This document shows positions 25,591-34,918 of a stretch of DNA of 64,000 nt, piece by piece. Each line of letters begins with the position of its first letter. Positions within the stretch are counted from its first letter, which is position 1. Made by a program: the position numbers and the translations under genes. The notes beneath the pieces are model-generated. The model was given only the letters and a program-made list of their open reading frames with translations, did no database searches and was not told the origin of the DNA. Source of the DNA: Paenibacillus cymbidii. GTDB taxonomy: Bacteria > Bacillota > Bacilli > Paenibacillales > NBRC-103111. The stretch lies in the NCBI RefSeq assembly GCF_004764705.1, contig NZ_SHLX01000014.1, forward strand, positions 1 through 64,000. The letters are read 5' to 3'.

Positions 25591-26511
25591 ATGAACAGAA
25601 CGGCGAAGCGAAGAACGTTCTTTTACTATTTGAAGAACGATTGGGACTTGTACGTGATGATTCTGCCTGCGATCGTGCTGTTCTTCATCTTTAAATACAT
25701 TCCGATGTACGGGGTGACGATCGCTTTTAAAAAGTACGATCTCGTCAAAGGAATTTTCGCCAGCGATTGGGTGGGATTCAAGTACTTCGTGCAATTTTTT
25801 AACGATCCCTATTTTTTCAGAATCGTGAAGAACACGCTGATGATCAATGTGTATTCGCTCATTTTCGTCTTCCCGGCGCCGATTGTGCTCGCGCTGCTGC
25901 TGAACGAGCTGAAGAGCGAGAGGCTCAAGCGGATCGCGCAGTCGTTCAGCTACTTGCCTCACTTCATCTCCACTGTGGTCGTTGTCGGCATCCTGATGAA
26001 GCTGGCCGCGACCGACGGCGTGATCAACGCCTTGCTCGGCTCGCTGGGCCTGCCCGAACAAAGCTTCTTCGGAGACGCCCGCTGGTTTCGGACGCTGTAC
26101 ATCTCCTCCGATATTTGGCAGGGAGTCGGCTGGGGTTCGATCTTGTATTTGGCAGCGCTTACAGGAGTGCCGCTCGATCGATACGAGGCCGCTGTCATCG
26201 ACGGGGCGAACCGCTGGCAGCAGATGAAGCACATCACCTTGCCCGGCATTATGCCGACCATCGTCATCCTGTTCATTTTGAACATGGGCCATATGCTCGA
26301 AGTCGGCTTCGAAAAAGTGTATCTCATGTACAACCCGGCCATTTACGATACCGCCGACGTCATTTCCACCTACGTGTACCGGCGAGGGATACAGGGGCTT
26401 GATTTCGGCTACGCGGCGGCAATCGGGCTGTTCGATTCCGTGGTGGCGTTTATCCTCCTGGTGACTGTGAACCAGATGAGCAAAAAATTGGGCCAGGAAA
26501 GCCTCTGGTAA
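25591..26511 (+). CDS. Oligosaccharide ABC transporter permease (LplB-like)
   Basis: A 306-residue CUT1-family permease with six predicted helices. The EAA loop DRYEAAVIDGANRWQQMKHI contacts the ATPase, which is not encoded here and is probably a shared MsmX-type protein. The N-terminus (FYYLKNDWDLYVMILPAI) is typical of Paenibacillus LplB proteins. The ATG at 25591 follows AAAGGA at 8 bases; the ATG at 25561 lacks a site. The gene begins an operon with the second permease and the binding protein. Confidence 0.92.
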   Translation: MNRTAKRRTFFYYLKNDWDLYVMILPAIVLFFIFKYIPMYGVTIAFKKYDLVKGIFASDWVGFKYFVQFFNDPYFFRIVKNTLMINVYSLIFVFPAPIVLALLLNELKSERLKRIAQSFSYLPHFISTVVVVGILMKLAATDGVINALLGSLGLPEQSFFGDARWFRTLYISSDIWQGVGWGSILYLAALTGVPLDRYEAAVIDGANRWQQMKHITLPGIMPTIVILFILNMGHMLEVGFEKVYLMYNPAIYDTADVISTYVYRRGIQGLDFGYAAAIGLFDSVVAFILLVTVNQMSKKLGQESLW

Positions 26512-26534
26512 TCGCAAAAGGAGGAACGCAAGTC

Positions 26535-27443
26535 ATGAAGGTGGTCGGCCATAGAAGCGGCATCGGCTCCCGCGCGTTCGACATATTCAATTTCGTCGCG
26601 CTTTTATTGCTTACATGCGCATTCATTTACCCGTTCCTGTACGTATTTTCGATATCGATCAGCGACACGCATGCGGTCTACAGAGGCAAGGTGACGGTGT
26701 TTCCCGTCGGCTTCGATTTGTTCGCTTACAAGGTCGTGCTTGGTGACGAAAGCATTCTTCGGGCCTATTACAATACGATCCTGTATTCGGTTTCCGGCAC
26801 CTTCATGACCTTGCTGTTCACGAGCCTTACCGCTTATCCGCTTTCGCTCAAACGGTTTTACGGCCGCAACGTCATCACGGTTTATTTGACGATCACGATG
26901 TTTTTCAGCGGCGGTCTGATCCCGTCCTACTTGCTTATTCAGACCTTGGGCATGATGAATACGATTTGGGCGCTGATCATTCCCGGTTCGATCGGCGTAT
27001 GGAACGTGATCATATTCCGCACCAATTTCCAGAACATTCCGGAAGAACTGCGCGAGTCCGCTTATATCGACGGCGCCGGCAACTGGCGCATCCTGTTCCG
27101 CATCGTGCTGCCGCTGTCGAAGCCGATTATCGCCACGATCGGGCTGTTTACGATCGTCGGCTTCTGGAACAGCTTCTTCGCGCCGCTGCTGTACCTGAAC
27201 GATCCCGCCAAAGCCCCTCTGCAGGTGGTGCTGCGCAAGCTCATTATTGTGGGAGAGATGCGGGGACGGGCGATCGAGCAGGGCGTGTCGGACTTTGCCG
27301 AAACGGGCGGCGATCGGAACGGGTTCTACGAAAGTCTCAAAATGGCAGCGGTCATTGTAAGCACCGGACCGATCCTGCTCGTTTATCCGTTCATCCAGAA
27401 ATATTTTGTCAAGGGCGTGCTGATTGGTTCGATCAAAGGGTAA
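26535..27443 (+). CDS. Oligosaccharide ABC transporter permease (YtcP-like)
   Basis: A 302-residue CUT1 permease, the second subunit of the importer. It has six helices and an EAA motif ELRESAYIDGAGNWRILFR. GGAGG lies 10 bases before the ATG. It is 23 bases downstream of the first permease and upstream of the lipoprotein. YtcP/LplC-type proteins pair with LplB in uptake of complex polysaccharide fragments. Confidence 0.92.
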   Translation: MKVVGHRSGIGSRAFDIFNFVALLLLTCAFIYPFLYVFSISISDTHAVYRGKVTVFPVGFDLFAYKVVLGDESILRAYYNTILYSVSGTFMTLLFTSLTAYPLSLKRFYGRNVITVYLTITMFFSGGLIPSYLLIQTLGMMNTIWALIIPGSIGVWNVIIFRTNFQNIPEELRESAYIDGAGNWRILFRIVLPLSKPIIATIGLFTIVGFWNSFFAPLLYLNDPAKAPLQVVLRKLIIVGEMRGRAIEQGVSDFAETGGDRNGFYESLKMAAVIVSTGPILLVYPFIQKYFVKGVLIGSIKG

Positions 27444-27561
27444 GGTGGTGGTCGTTATGTAGGCGGATTTCCGGTTGGCGCAAGCAAGTGGGAAGATCGG
27501 CACGGCCATATGGCGCAACGAACAAGGGGCAATGGATTACACGTTAACGGGAGGGTAACAA

Positions 27562-29175
27562 ATGAGAGCGAAAACTTATGGAACCACAGGACTTGCGATG
27601 GTTGTCGGCATGGCATCGCTGCTTGCCGCCTGCTCGGGCAGCGGCAAATCGGGATCGGCGAGTACGAGCCCGTCGGCTTCCCCGCCGGCAAGCGTTGCTT
27701 CGTCCGCGAGCGCTTCCCCGACTGCCGCAGCGCAGCCGAAAACGGTGAAATGGACGCTGGTCGAGTACGGCCCGTTCAAGTATACGAACGACTTGAAGGT
27801 ATACCAATTGCTGGAGAAGGCCGGCAACATCAAGTTCGAGATTACGCCGGTTCCGCTCGACGCCTTCGCGGAGAAGTTCAATATTACGCTATCCTCCGGC
27901 AGTTTGCCCGATATTTTGTCCGTGTACGGCACCGGCGGAGATGCGGTCAAGGAGTACGGTCCAAAAGGTTTGTTCGTGCCGATCAGCGACCATTACGACA
28001 AAATTCCCAATTTCAAAAAATGGGTGGACAAATACCCGGAATCGGCCGACAGCTTGCGCGCGACGGACGGCAAAATCTATTTTCTGCCCAACATCAACGA
28101 CTTCCCTTCCGGCAACAACGGGATCGGCATTCGCGAAGATTTGCTGAAAAATAACAATTTCGATATCAACACGATCAAAACGACGGACGATTTGACGGCG
28201 GCGCTCAAGGTGCTGCAGAAGGCCAATAACGGCGACCCGGTCATCAGCGCCCGCGCCGGTTTGAACACGCTGGAGAACGTGGCGAAAGTGTTCGGTACTT
28301 CGTTCTTTTTCAATACGTACAACAACGATTCCAAAAAAGTGGTCAATCCGCTGAATACGGCCAATTTGAAGGATCTCGTCACGTATCTGAACGGCTGGTA
28401 CAAGGCGGGGTTGCTGCACAAAGACTGGGCGACGATGACCGACCAGGTTTGGAACCAGATGGTGGCGACGGGCAAACTGCTTGCGTTTACGGACAATATG
28501 CAGCTGTTGCCTACGCTGTCGGGCGCGCTGAAGGAGGGCGGCGTCAAGGACGCGAAGTTTGCCGGCATCCTGCCTCCGACATATAACGGCAAGATGTATC
28601 CGTGGTCGGCCAGCTTCAGCATGAACACGATGTGGGCACGCACGATCAGCGCCAAGTCGAAGGCGATCGACGAGATATTGACGGCATGGAACTACGCGTA
28701 CGACGTCAACAATACCGACAAGTTCGTGTACGGCGTGCAAGGCGAAACGTATACGAAAAATGCCGACGGCACGTATAAGCTGCTGTGGGATGTGAACAAG
28801 CCCGATGACGCGAAAAAAGCTTACGAGGTGGACGGTTACGGGCAAAACGGCAACTGGTACATGCTGGCTCGCAATTCGGAGCTGTTCGATTATGCCCGCA
28901 ACCCGATCGGCGGTCTGTTTGAGGTAGCCAAGAAGCTTTACAACGAAAAGGTATACACGTATACGGCGCCGCCGATCGTACTGACCGCCGACGAGAACGA
29001 AAAGAAAAACAACCTGAAGACGCCGCTCGATACGTTCGTGCAGGAGAACATCGTCAAGTTTATCAACGGGCAGCGGCCGCTGGGCGAATGGAGCGATTTT
29101 GTTGCCAAGGCGAACGCGATGAAAGCCGATGACGTGGTGGCCATCTACAACGGAGCGCTCGGCAGGAAAAAATAA
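27562..29175 (+). CDS. Extracellular solute-binding lipoprotein (LplA-like)
   Basis: A 537-residue lipoprotein. A hydrophobic signal ends in the lipobox LLAAC (Cys about residue 24), followed by a Ser/Ala/Pro-rich linker and a large family 1 solute-binding domain. GGGAGG precedes the ATG at 27562. The size is typical of LplA proteins that bind oligosaccharides for LplB/YtcP permeases. The ligand is unknown; neighbours suggest a glycan that includes a sialic-acid-like sugar. Confidence 0.9.
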   Translation: MRAKTYGTTGLAMVVGMASLLAACSGSGKSGSASTSPSASPPASVASSASASPTAAAQPKTVKWTLVEYGPFKYTNDLKVYQLLEKAGNIKFEITPVPLDAFAEKFNITLSSGSLPDILSVYGTGGDAVKEYGPKGLFVPISDHYDKIPNFKKWVDKYPESADSLRATDGKIYFLPNINDFPSGNNGIGIREDLLKNNNFDINTIKTTDDLTAALKVLQKANNGDPVISARAGLNTLENVAKVFGTSFFFNTYNNDSKKVVNPLNTANLKDLVTYLNGWYKAGLLHKDWATMTDQVWNQMVATGKLLAFTDNMQLLPTLSGALKEGGVKDAKFAGILPPTYNGKMYPWSASFSMNTMWARTISAKSKAIDEILTAWNYAYDVNNTDKFVYGVQGETYTKNADGTYKLLWDVNKPDDAKKAYEVDGYGQNGNWYMLARNSELFDYARNPIGGLFEVAKKLYNEKVYTYTAPPIVLTADENEKKNNLKTPLDTFVQENIVKFINGQRPLGEWSDFVAKANAMKADDVVAIYNGALGRKK

Positions 29176-29194
29176 TCGGCTGTGAGGAGAAGGT

Positions 29195-31963
29195 ATGGGA
29201 ACTTGGATTGACGCGGGCTACGAGCAATTGTCGCAAGGAACGTTCGGCAACGGCGGGCAAAACCTGTACGTATCGCGAGGCGGCGTCCTGCAGCGGGTGT
29301 ATCGCTTCGATTTCGACGGCGACGGTTACGCCGACGTGTTGTTCGCGACCAGTCAGGATATGGACGAAGCGCCGCCCGCTTATGTATACCGCAGTCCGCT
29401 CGACAGCTCCGAACGGACCGAACTGCCGACGCTGGGCGCGTATTACGGCGCGCTTGGCGACTTGAACGGCGACGGCTATGCCGATTTCGTCGTGGCGAAC
29501 CAGAACAACGGCACGCATTCCGACGTTGTCGCTTATGTGTACTACGGTTCGCCGGAGGGCCTGAGCGAGCGGTACAAAATCGAATTGCCGGCGCCGAACT
29601 GCCGGTCGGTGGCTATTGGCGATTTCAATGGCGACGGGCGTCCGGACATCGCCTTCGGCAGCGAAAGCAAGCTGAAAATCTTTTATCAAACGGAGCGCGG
29701 GTTCGTTCCTGCGCAATCGGTTACGCTCGACATCGAAATTACACATATGGCGGCAGGCGACATCGACGGCGACGGCTGCGCCGACCTGTATATCCGCGGC
29801 GACGGCGCGCCACGCGTGCTTTGGGGCGGCAAGACCGGCCTCGATTCGCAGCGGTTTACCGTTGTCGGCGGCGATGACACGGCGGCGGTTGCGCTGCCCA
29901 GCTCAACGCCCGGGTATACGACGTTTGTCGAAGGCTGGACGCCGAAGATCGTTCGGCTCGGCGGAAGAGCGCATTTGTTCCGCGACGAGAATAACGCCGT
30001 GTATTTGTACCCGGCGAACTCCGATCGCACGCTCGGGGTGCCGCTGATCGTCGATTGTCCGCATGCGATCGCCGCAGCGGCCGGGGATTTGAACGCGGAC
30101 GGCCGCGAAGAGCTCGTCATCGCCGTATGCGGCAAGCGGCACGAACGATCGGTCGACAATGCGGGCGAGGAAGAGGAGCTTTCGTGGGTGTATTGGCCTA
30201 CCGCAACCGGCTTCGATAACGGCTGTCGGACCGGCCTGCCGACTGTAAGCGCAAGGGATGTGCTGCTGGCGGACCTTGACGGCAGCGGCACCCTGGACAT
30301 CGTGATTTGCCAGGGCCGCACCGACATCCTGAATTCGACCGAATCGCTTGTGTACCGCTGCGCCCCCGACGGGATCGGCGTCGACAATCCCGTACGGCTG
30401 GCGACGCACGACGCGACGGTGGCGCTCGCCGGAAGAACGTCCGACGATCCGCGTCCGCAGCTGATCTTCGTCAACCGTATTACCGGCAGGGTCAGGGGAG
30501 ACATTCCCGCCCTCGCCTATCTTGGCGGGCCGGACGGCTTTGCGCCGGAGCGCAGAATCGAATTTCCGGGGCAAGGCGCAGTCGATGCGATCTGCTGCGA
30601 TTTCAACGACGACGGCTTTCACGATATGCTGCTCGTCAACTGCTCGGAGAACGCGTTCCATCTCGACCCTGGCTCGTTCCTGTACTGGGGCGCTCCTGAC
30701 GGATTCGATCCGGCCAACCGGCAGGTGATTCCAACGATGCGCGCGCACGGCTGCGCGGTAGGCGATTTTCGCCGAAGCGGCTATCTGGACGTTGTGTTCG
30801 CCGGCATTACCAATCCGGAGCTGCTTGTGTTCAGGGGAGGCCCGAACGGGCTCGATCTGGACCATCCGCAGCGCATCATGATGGACCCGAACCTGAGGGA
30901 GCTTGCGCATGGCATCGCGCCGGACGGCAGCTCCGAGGGGGGAGAATACCGCGAACCGCGCTGGCTGCTGGCGGCCGACTTCAACAATGACGGCTGGCTT
31001 GACTTGTACGTGTCGCAAACGTACGGAACGTTTACGTTCATTTTGTGGGGCGGCCCGGACGGGTTCAGCATGGAGCGGTCGACCTGGCTGGCGGCCGAAG
31101 GCGGCATTTGCGCCCAGGCGGCCGATCTCGACAACGACGGCTGGCTGGAGCTCATTATCGGCGGGCATTGTTCGCCGAGCAAACGCTGGACGTACGACTC
31201 GAACGTCACGATTTATTGGGGCGGTCCGCAAGGCTACCGGGAAGATCGCAAAACCGTGCTTCCCGGCCATACATCGAACTCGCTTACAGTAGCCGATTTT
31301 AATCGCGACGGCATCCTCGATATTTTTACGACCTCGTATCATTCGGGCCGTGACCGCGATCTGGATGCTTATATATACTGGGGCCAGCCGGGCGGGGTTT
31401 ATTCGTATCGGCATCATACGCGGCTGTTTACGCATTCGTCGTCGGGTTGTCTGGCCATGGATTTCAATGAGGACGGCTGGATCGATCTGGCTGTCGCCAA
31501 TCACAAAACGTACGGCAATCACCAGGGGCTGTCGGAAATTTGGTGGAACGGGCCGGAAGGTTTTGCGGAGAGCAGGACAACGAAGCTGCCGACCTCGGGA
31601 CCGCACGGCATTATGTCGGTAGACGCCGGCAACATCATGGACCGCGGACCGGAGGAGTATTACGTGTCCGCCGCCTTCGAGCTGCCCGAAGGAGCAGCGG
31701 TGGAGCGCATCGGCTGGGAGGCGGAGGTGCCGGTCAAGACGTGGGTCAAGGCGCAGCTTCGTTCCGCCGCCTCCCGCGAGCAGTTGGCAGCGGCCGATTG
31801 GTGCGGGCCCAACGGGCAGGAGGGTTGGTTCGGGAACGGCCAGTCAGCAGCGCGGCTGCCGCTTGCCGGGCGATGGATCCAATACCGGCTGGCGCTTGGC
31901 GCGGTCAACGGCGGCAACAGCCCGCGGGTAACCGAAATTCGTGTTGATTATGCACAGTCCTAG
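29195..31963 (+). CDS. FG-GAP/VCBS repeat beta-propeller protein without a signal peptide
   Basis: A 922-residue protein made of about twelve FG-GAP/VCBS-type repeats, most with a calcium loop such as DFDGDGYAD, DLNGDGYAD, DFNGDGRPD, DIDGDGCAD, DFNNDGWLD or DFNEDGWID. The last 110 residues form a separate beta-rich domain. It starts MGTWIDAGYEQ with no signal peptide or membrane segment, although most FG-GAP proteins are extracellular. GAGGAGAAGGT precedes the ATG. It lies 19 bases after the binding-protein gene, in the same operon. It could bind a polysaccharide or be a lyase-like propeller; no function is claimed. Confidence 0.8.
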   Translation: MGTWIDAGYEQLSQGTFGNGGQNLYVSRGGVLQRVYRFDFDGDGYADVLFATSQDMDEAPPAYVYRSPLDSSERTELPTLGAYYGALGDLNGDGYADFVVANQNNGTHSDVVAYVYYGSPEGLSERYKIELPAPNCRSVAIGDFNGDGRPDIAFGSESKLKIFYQTERGFVPAQSVTLDIEITHMAAGDIDGDGCADLYIRGDGAPRVLWGGKTGLDSQRFTVVGGDDTAAVALPSSTPGYTTFVEGWTPKIVRLGGRAHLFRDENNAVYLYPANSDRTLGVPLIVDCPHAIAAAAGDLNADGREELVIAVCGKRHERSVDNAGEEEELSWVYWPTATGFDNGCRTGLPTVSARDVLLADLDGSGTLDIVICQGRTDILNSTESLVYRCAPDGIGVDNPVRLATHDATVALAGRTSDDPRPQLIFVNRITGRVRGDIPALAYLGGPDGFAPERRIEFPGQGAVDAICCDFNDDGFHDMLLVNCSENAFHLDPGSFLYWGAPDGFDPANRQVIPTMRAHGCAVGDFRRSGYLDVVFAGITNPELLVFRGGPNGLDLDHPQRIMMDPNLRELAHGIAPDGSSEGGEYREPRWLLAADFNNDGWLDLYVSQTYGTFTFILWGGPDGFSMERSTWLAAEGGICAQAADLDNDGWLELIIGGHCSPSKRWTYDSNVTIYWGGPQGYREDRKTVLPGHTSNSLTVADFNRDGILDIFTTSYHSGRDRDLDAYIYWGQPGGVYSYRHHTRLFTHSSSGCLAMDFNEDGWIDLAVANHKTYGNHQGLSEIWWNGPEGFAESRTTKLPTSGPHGIMSVDAGNIMDRGPEEYYVSAAFELPEGAAVERIGWEAEVPVKTWVKAQLRSAASREQLAAADWCGPNGQEGWFGNGQSAARLPLAGRWIQYRLALGAVNGGNSPRVTEIRVDYAQS

Positions 31964-32012
31964 CCGTGATGGAACGGGAAGCGGGAGCGAAAAAGGAAGG
32001 GAGCAACGTATC

Positions 32013-33698
32013 ATGACATTGCGCGGGGCGGCCGATCATTGGCAGCTGTTTATCGACGATGGGATCATTGCGCGGTCTACCGGCCTCACCCGGGTGGTGC
32101 ATCATCCGAAGCAGCGGGGCGTCGTCATCGCGGCCGACCGGCCGTGGGAAACCGCCGGCGTCGCCCCTGGCTTCGTTCGCCGGCGCGATGACGGCACATT
32201 CGAAGCGATCTACCACGCTTACTGGTGGGATATCGAACGCAGCGCAACAATCGAAAATGCCGGGTATCGCCGGGATCGCGCCCATCACATGTTCCATGGC
32301 ATCGGGTACGCGACCAGCAGCGACGGCATTCATTGGGAGAAACCGGCGCTTCACCTGACGGAGGCGCCGTCGGGAACCGACATGCACAAGCATGCGCCGT
32401 TCCCGACGCCATCCGGCGTCTCGACGGACAACAATCTGGGCGTGCCGTTCGTTGTGTTGGCCGATCTCGGCGCTTACGGCAACGTCGCCGACCCGGCCAG
32501 GCGATTTGCGCTCCGTTCGGTGACGTTGCGCAAGGGCAGCGACGACCTGGGGTCGTCGCACAACAGCGCAGCCCGCAACTATTTCGCCGGCGAGTTGCCC
32601 GATTTCCGCAACGACGACTCCTGGCAGGAGCGGTTGACGGATATCGGCAGCGAACTGGATCCGCGGCATCACGCGCTGCACTTCTGGGACGACATCCATG
32701 ACGAATGGGTGGCCATGTCGCAGGGCGTAATCGGGCACTGGATCCCTTCCCGGGACATTGCCCGCTTCGCCTCCGCCGATTTGAACAACTGGACGTCGGA
32801 TACGGTGCTGTATCCGGATTGCGCCGATTCACATTCGCCGGAGCGGTACGACGAGCCGATGGGGCTGACGCCGTTTTGTGCGGAGGGGGTTGTCTTCGGT
32901 TTGCTGAGTTGGTTCCATTCGGATCGTACGCATCCGGAAGGCGGGCCGATCTTCGAAACGTCGCCCGAGCATCCGAACCGGTGGCCGTGGTGCCGCAAGG
33001 GCACCAACGAAATGCGCATCGCGATCAGCCGCGACGGCGGCAAAACATGGGACAGAACGTCGAGCCGGGAAGCATGGGTGCCGCACGGCACTGAGGAAGA
33101 CAGCTACGACCGGCTGGTGATCGGCATGACGCCGCCGGTCCGGGTCCGGGACGAGGACTGGTTTTATGCGGATGTGGTCGACGGGGACCACCTGGTCATC
33201 CGCAACAATCCGGCGCAAACACCTTATTATTCGGACCGGTGGTCAACGCATAACATTGCGCTGTACACCCAGAAGCATAACCGCTACGTCAGCCTGAAGG
33301 CCGGGATCCAGCGCGAGGTGCTGATTACGAAACCGATCGAGGTGACCGGCGATTGCCTGGAGCTTAATGTCGACGCATCGCGCGGAGCCATTCGCGTGGC
33401 GATCGGGCCGGCCGAGCCGGTGATGACGTTCGGCGGCACAACGCCTTCGACGGCCCCGCATTTGCTTGCGCCGACGCGGCCGAACCACGGCAACCACTTG
33501 CCTCATGCCGGTTATGCGGATCATTTTTTGCCGGGGTTTGCGTTTGCGGATTGCGAGCCGGTGCACACGAACAGCATCGCGCATCCGGTTCGCTTCCAGG
33601 GGGAACTGTCCGCGCTGAGAGGCAAGCGGGTTCGGTTGCTGGTGGAAATGGAAGATGCGAATTTGTACGGCTTTCGCTTCTGCAGCCCGGAACGGTGA
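32013..33698 (+). CDS. Second glycosidase-like beta-propeller protein
   Basis: A 561-residue cytoplasmic protein. Motifs such as LFIDDGIIA, GIGYATSSDGIHWEKP, DIARFASADLNNW, EMRIAISRDGGKTWDRTS and NRYVSLKAG mark a propeller related to GH32/GH43-like or sialidase-like folds, followed by a beta-sandwich tail. It shares its general plan (short-sugar-like start, SxDG.xW repeats) with the 467-residue protein at 24011. The ATG at 32013 follows GGGAG at 9 bases. No signal peptide is present. Catalytic residues cannot be assigned by eye. Confidence 0.72.
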   Translation: MTLRGAADHWQLFIDDGIIARSTGLTRVVHHPKQRGVVIAADRPWETAGVAPGFVRRRDDGTFEAIYHAYWWDIERSATIENAGYRRDRAHHMFHGIGYATSSDGIHWEKPALHLTEAPSGTDMHKHAPFPTPSGVSTDNNLGVPFVVLADLGAYGNVADPARRFALRSVTLRKGSDDLGSSHNSAARNYFAGELPDFRNDDSWQERLTDIGSELDPRHHALHFWDDIHDEWVAMSQGVIGHWIPSRDIARFASADLNNWTSDTVLYPDCADSHSPERYDEPMGLTPFCAEGVVFGLLSWFHSDRTHPEGGPIFETSPEHPNRWPWCRKGTNEMRIAISRDGGKTWDRTSSREAWVPHGTEEDSYDRLVIGMTPPVRVRDEDWFYADVVDGDHLVIRNNPAQTPYYSDRWSTHNIALYTQKHNRYVSLKAGIQREVLITKPIEVTGDCLELNVDASRGAIRVAIGPAEPVMTFGGTTPSTAPHLLAPTRPNHGNHLPHAGYADHFLPGFAFADCEPVHTNSIAHPVRFQGELSALRGKRVRLLVEMEDANLYGFRFCSPER

Positions 33699-33748
33699 TT
33701 CGCCAAGCTGGTTTTGGCCAGACCAGGCAAACTTCATTATAAGGGCTT

Positions 33749-33772
33749 GTTCAAAAAGTCGGCTTTCTGAAC
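33749..33772. repeat. 24-bp palindrome, possible mobile-element end remnant
   Basis: GTTCAAAAAG and CTTTCTGAAC form arms around TCGG, preceded by GGGCTTGTTC-type sequence often seen at transposon ends in related genomes. It sits 24 bases before the next start codon and may instead be a regulatory hairpin. Confidence 0.4.
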
Positions 33773-33795
33773 GACCTTTACAAGGAGAAATCGAG

Positions 33796-34905
33796 ATGAG
33801 CGCGATGGAAGTGTTGGACTCCGGCATCCTGTACCGCAACCCGGTGCCGCATGTATACAGCAAACATGCTTATTGGCCGTCCGTCGTGCAATATCCGGAC
33901 GGGGAGATGGTGGCGGCGTTTACGATCGGGCAGGCGTTCGAAGCGCCCGATCTGCATTCGTGCATTGCCCGTTCGTTCGATCGCGGAACCAACTGGTCGA
34001 TGGAAGGGCGCATGTACCCCGGCACGGGGCCCAGGAAAACGTCCGATTGCTGCCGAATCGCCTTGCTGGACGGCGAATTGGTCGCCTTCATGATCCGGCA
34101 CGACCGTTCGCGGGAAGACTTCGGTTTGGCCAATCCAGACAACCTCGGCTTCGTGGAGACGGAGCTGCTGCTGCTCCGCTCGGCGAACCGCGGGCGTACA
34201 TGGAGCGCGCCCGAACCAATCAAGCCGCCGCTTGTCGGCCCCAGCTTCGAGATGAACGCTCCGATCGTGTCGGTGCAGGATGGCCGCTGGCTGCTCGCCA
34301 CTTCCACGTGGAGAGGCTGGGATGGCGAATGCCCGAACGGGATGAAGATGGTTGCTTTCGTTTCCGCGGACCGCGGGCGAACGTGGCCCGCCTATTCCGA
34401 TGTGATGGACGGTGGGAGGGAGCGGGTGATTTATTGGGAATCGAAGCTGCTCGAGTTGATAGACCGGCGGCTGCTTGCCGTGGCATGGACCTACAACGAA
34501 GCGGAGGGCTGCGACTTGCCCGAGCATTATGCGATTAGCGCCGACGGCGGCCGAACGTTTACGAATCCGCGCTCGACCGGTTTGATCGGACAGACGCCGG
34601 CAATTGCGTTAACGGATGCCGGCGGCGTTCTGACCGTATACAGGCGAACGGACAGGCATGGGCTGTGGGCCAACCTGTCCCGCCTGGACGGCGACGAGTG
34701 GGTGAACGAAACGGAGCTGCCGCTTTGGGGAGCACGCGAATTGACGGCATTCGCCCCCCGGGACAACATGGTGGACAATTTCCACGAGCTCCGGTTCGGA
34801 GCGCCGTCGATATGCCGGATGAACGACGGGTGTTACTTCGTATCGTTCTGGGCGGTCGAAGACGGCGTCAGCGTCATTCGCTGGATTCGGCTGCGGATTG
34901 CCTGA
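33796..34905 (+). CDS. Sialidase-superfamily (BNR/Asp-box) protein
   Basis: A 369-residue six-bladed propeller protein with four Asp-boxes: SFDRGTNW, SANRGRTW, SADRGRTW and SADGGRTF. These are diagnostic of the sialidase superfamily. The expected arginine triad cannot be placed with confidence, so exo-sialidase activity is likely but unproven. No signal peptide is present. The ATG at 33796 follows AAGGAG at 8 bases. The next gene, 13 bases on, is a neuraminate-lyase-type aldolase, which strengthens a role in releasing a sialic-acid-like sugar inside the cell. Confidence 0.8.
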   Translation: MSAMEVLDSGILYRNPVPHVYSKHAYWPSVVQYPDGEMVAAFTIGQAFEAPDLHSCIARSFDRGTNWSMEGRMYPGTGPRKTSDCCRIALLDGELVAFMIRHDRSREDFGLANPDNLGFVETELLLLRSANRGRTWSAPEPIKPPLVGPSFEMNAPIVSVQDGRWLLATSTWRGWDGECPNGMKMVAFVSADRGRTWPAYSDVMDGGRERVIYWESKLLELIDRRLLAVAWTYNEAEGCDLPEHYAISADGGRTFTNPRSTGLIGQTPAIALTDAGGVLTVYRRTDRHGLWANLSRLDGDEWVNETELPLWGARELTAFAPRDNMVDNFHELRFGAPSICRMNDGCYFVSFWAVEDGVSVIRWIRLRIA

Positions 34906-34918
34906 GGAGGGAGAGAAC

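Noticed and set aside
29903..31606. 567-residue minus-strand frame opposite the FG-GAP gene
   Set aside because: It is an antisense shadow of the repetitive calcium-loop codons.
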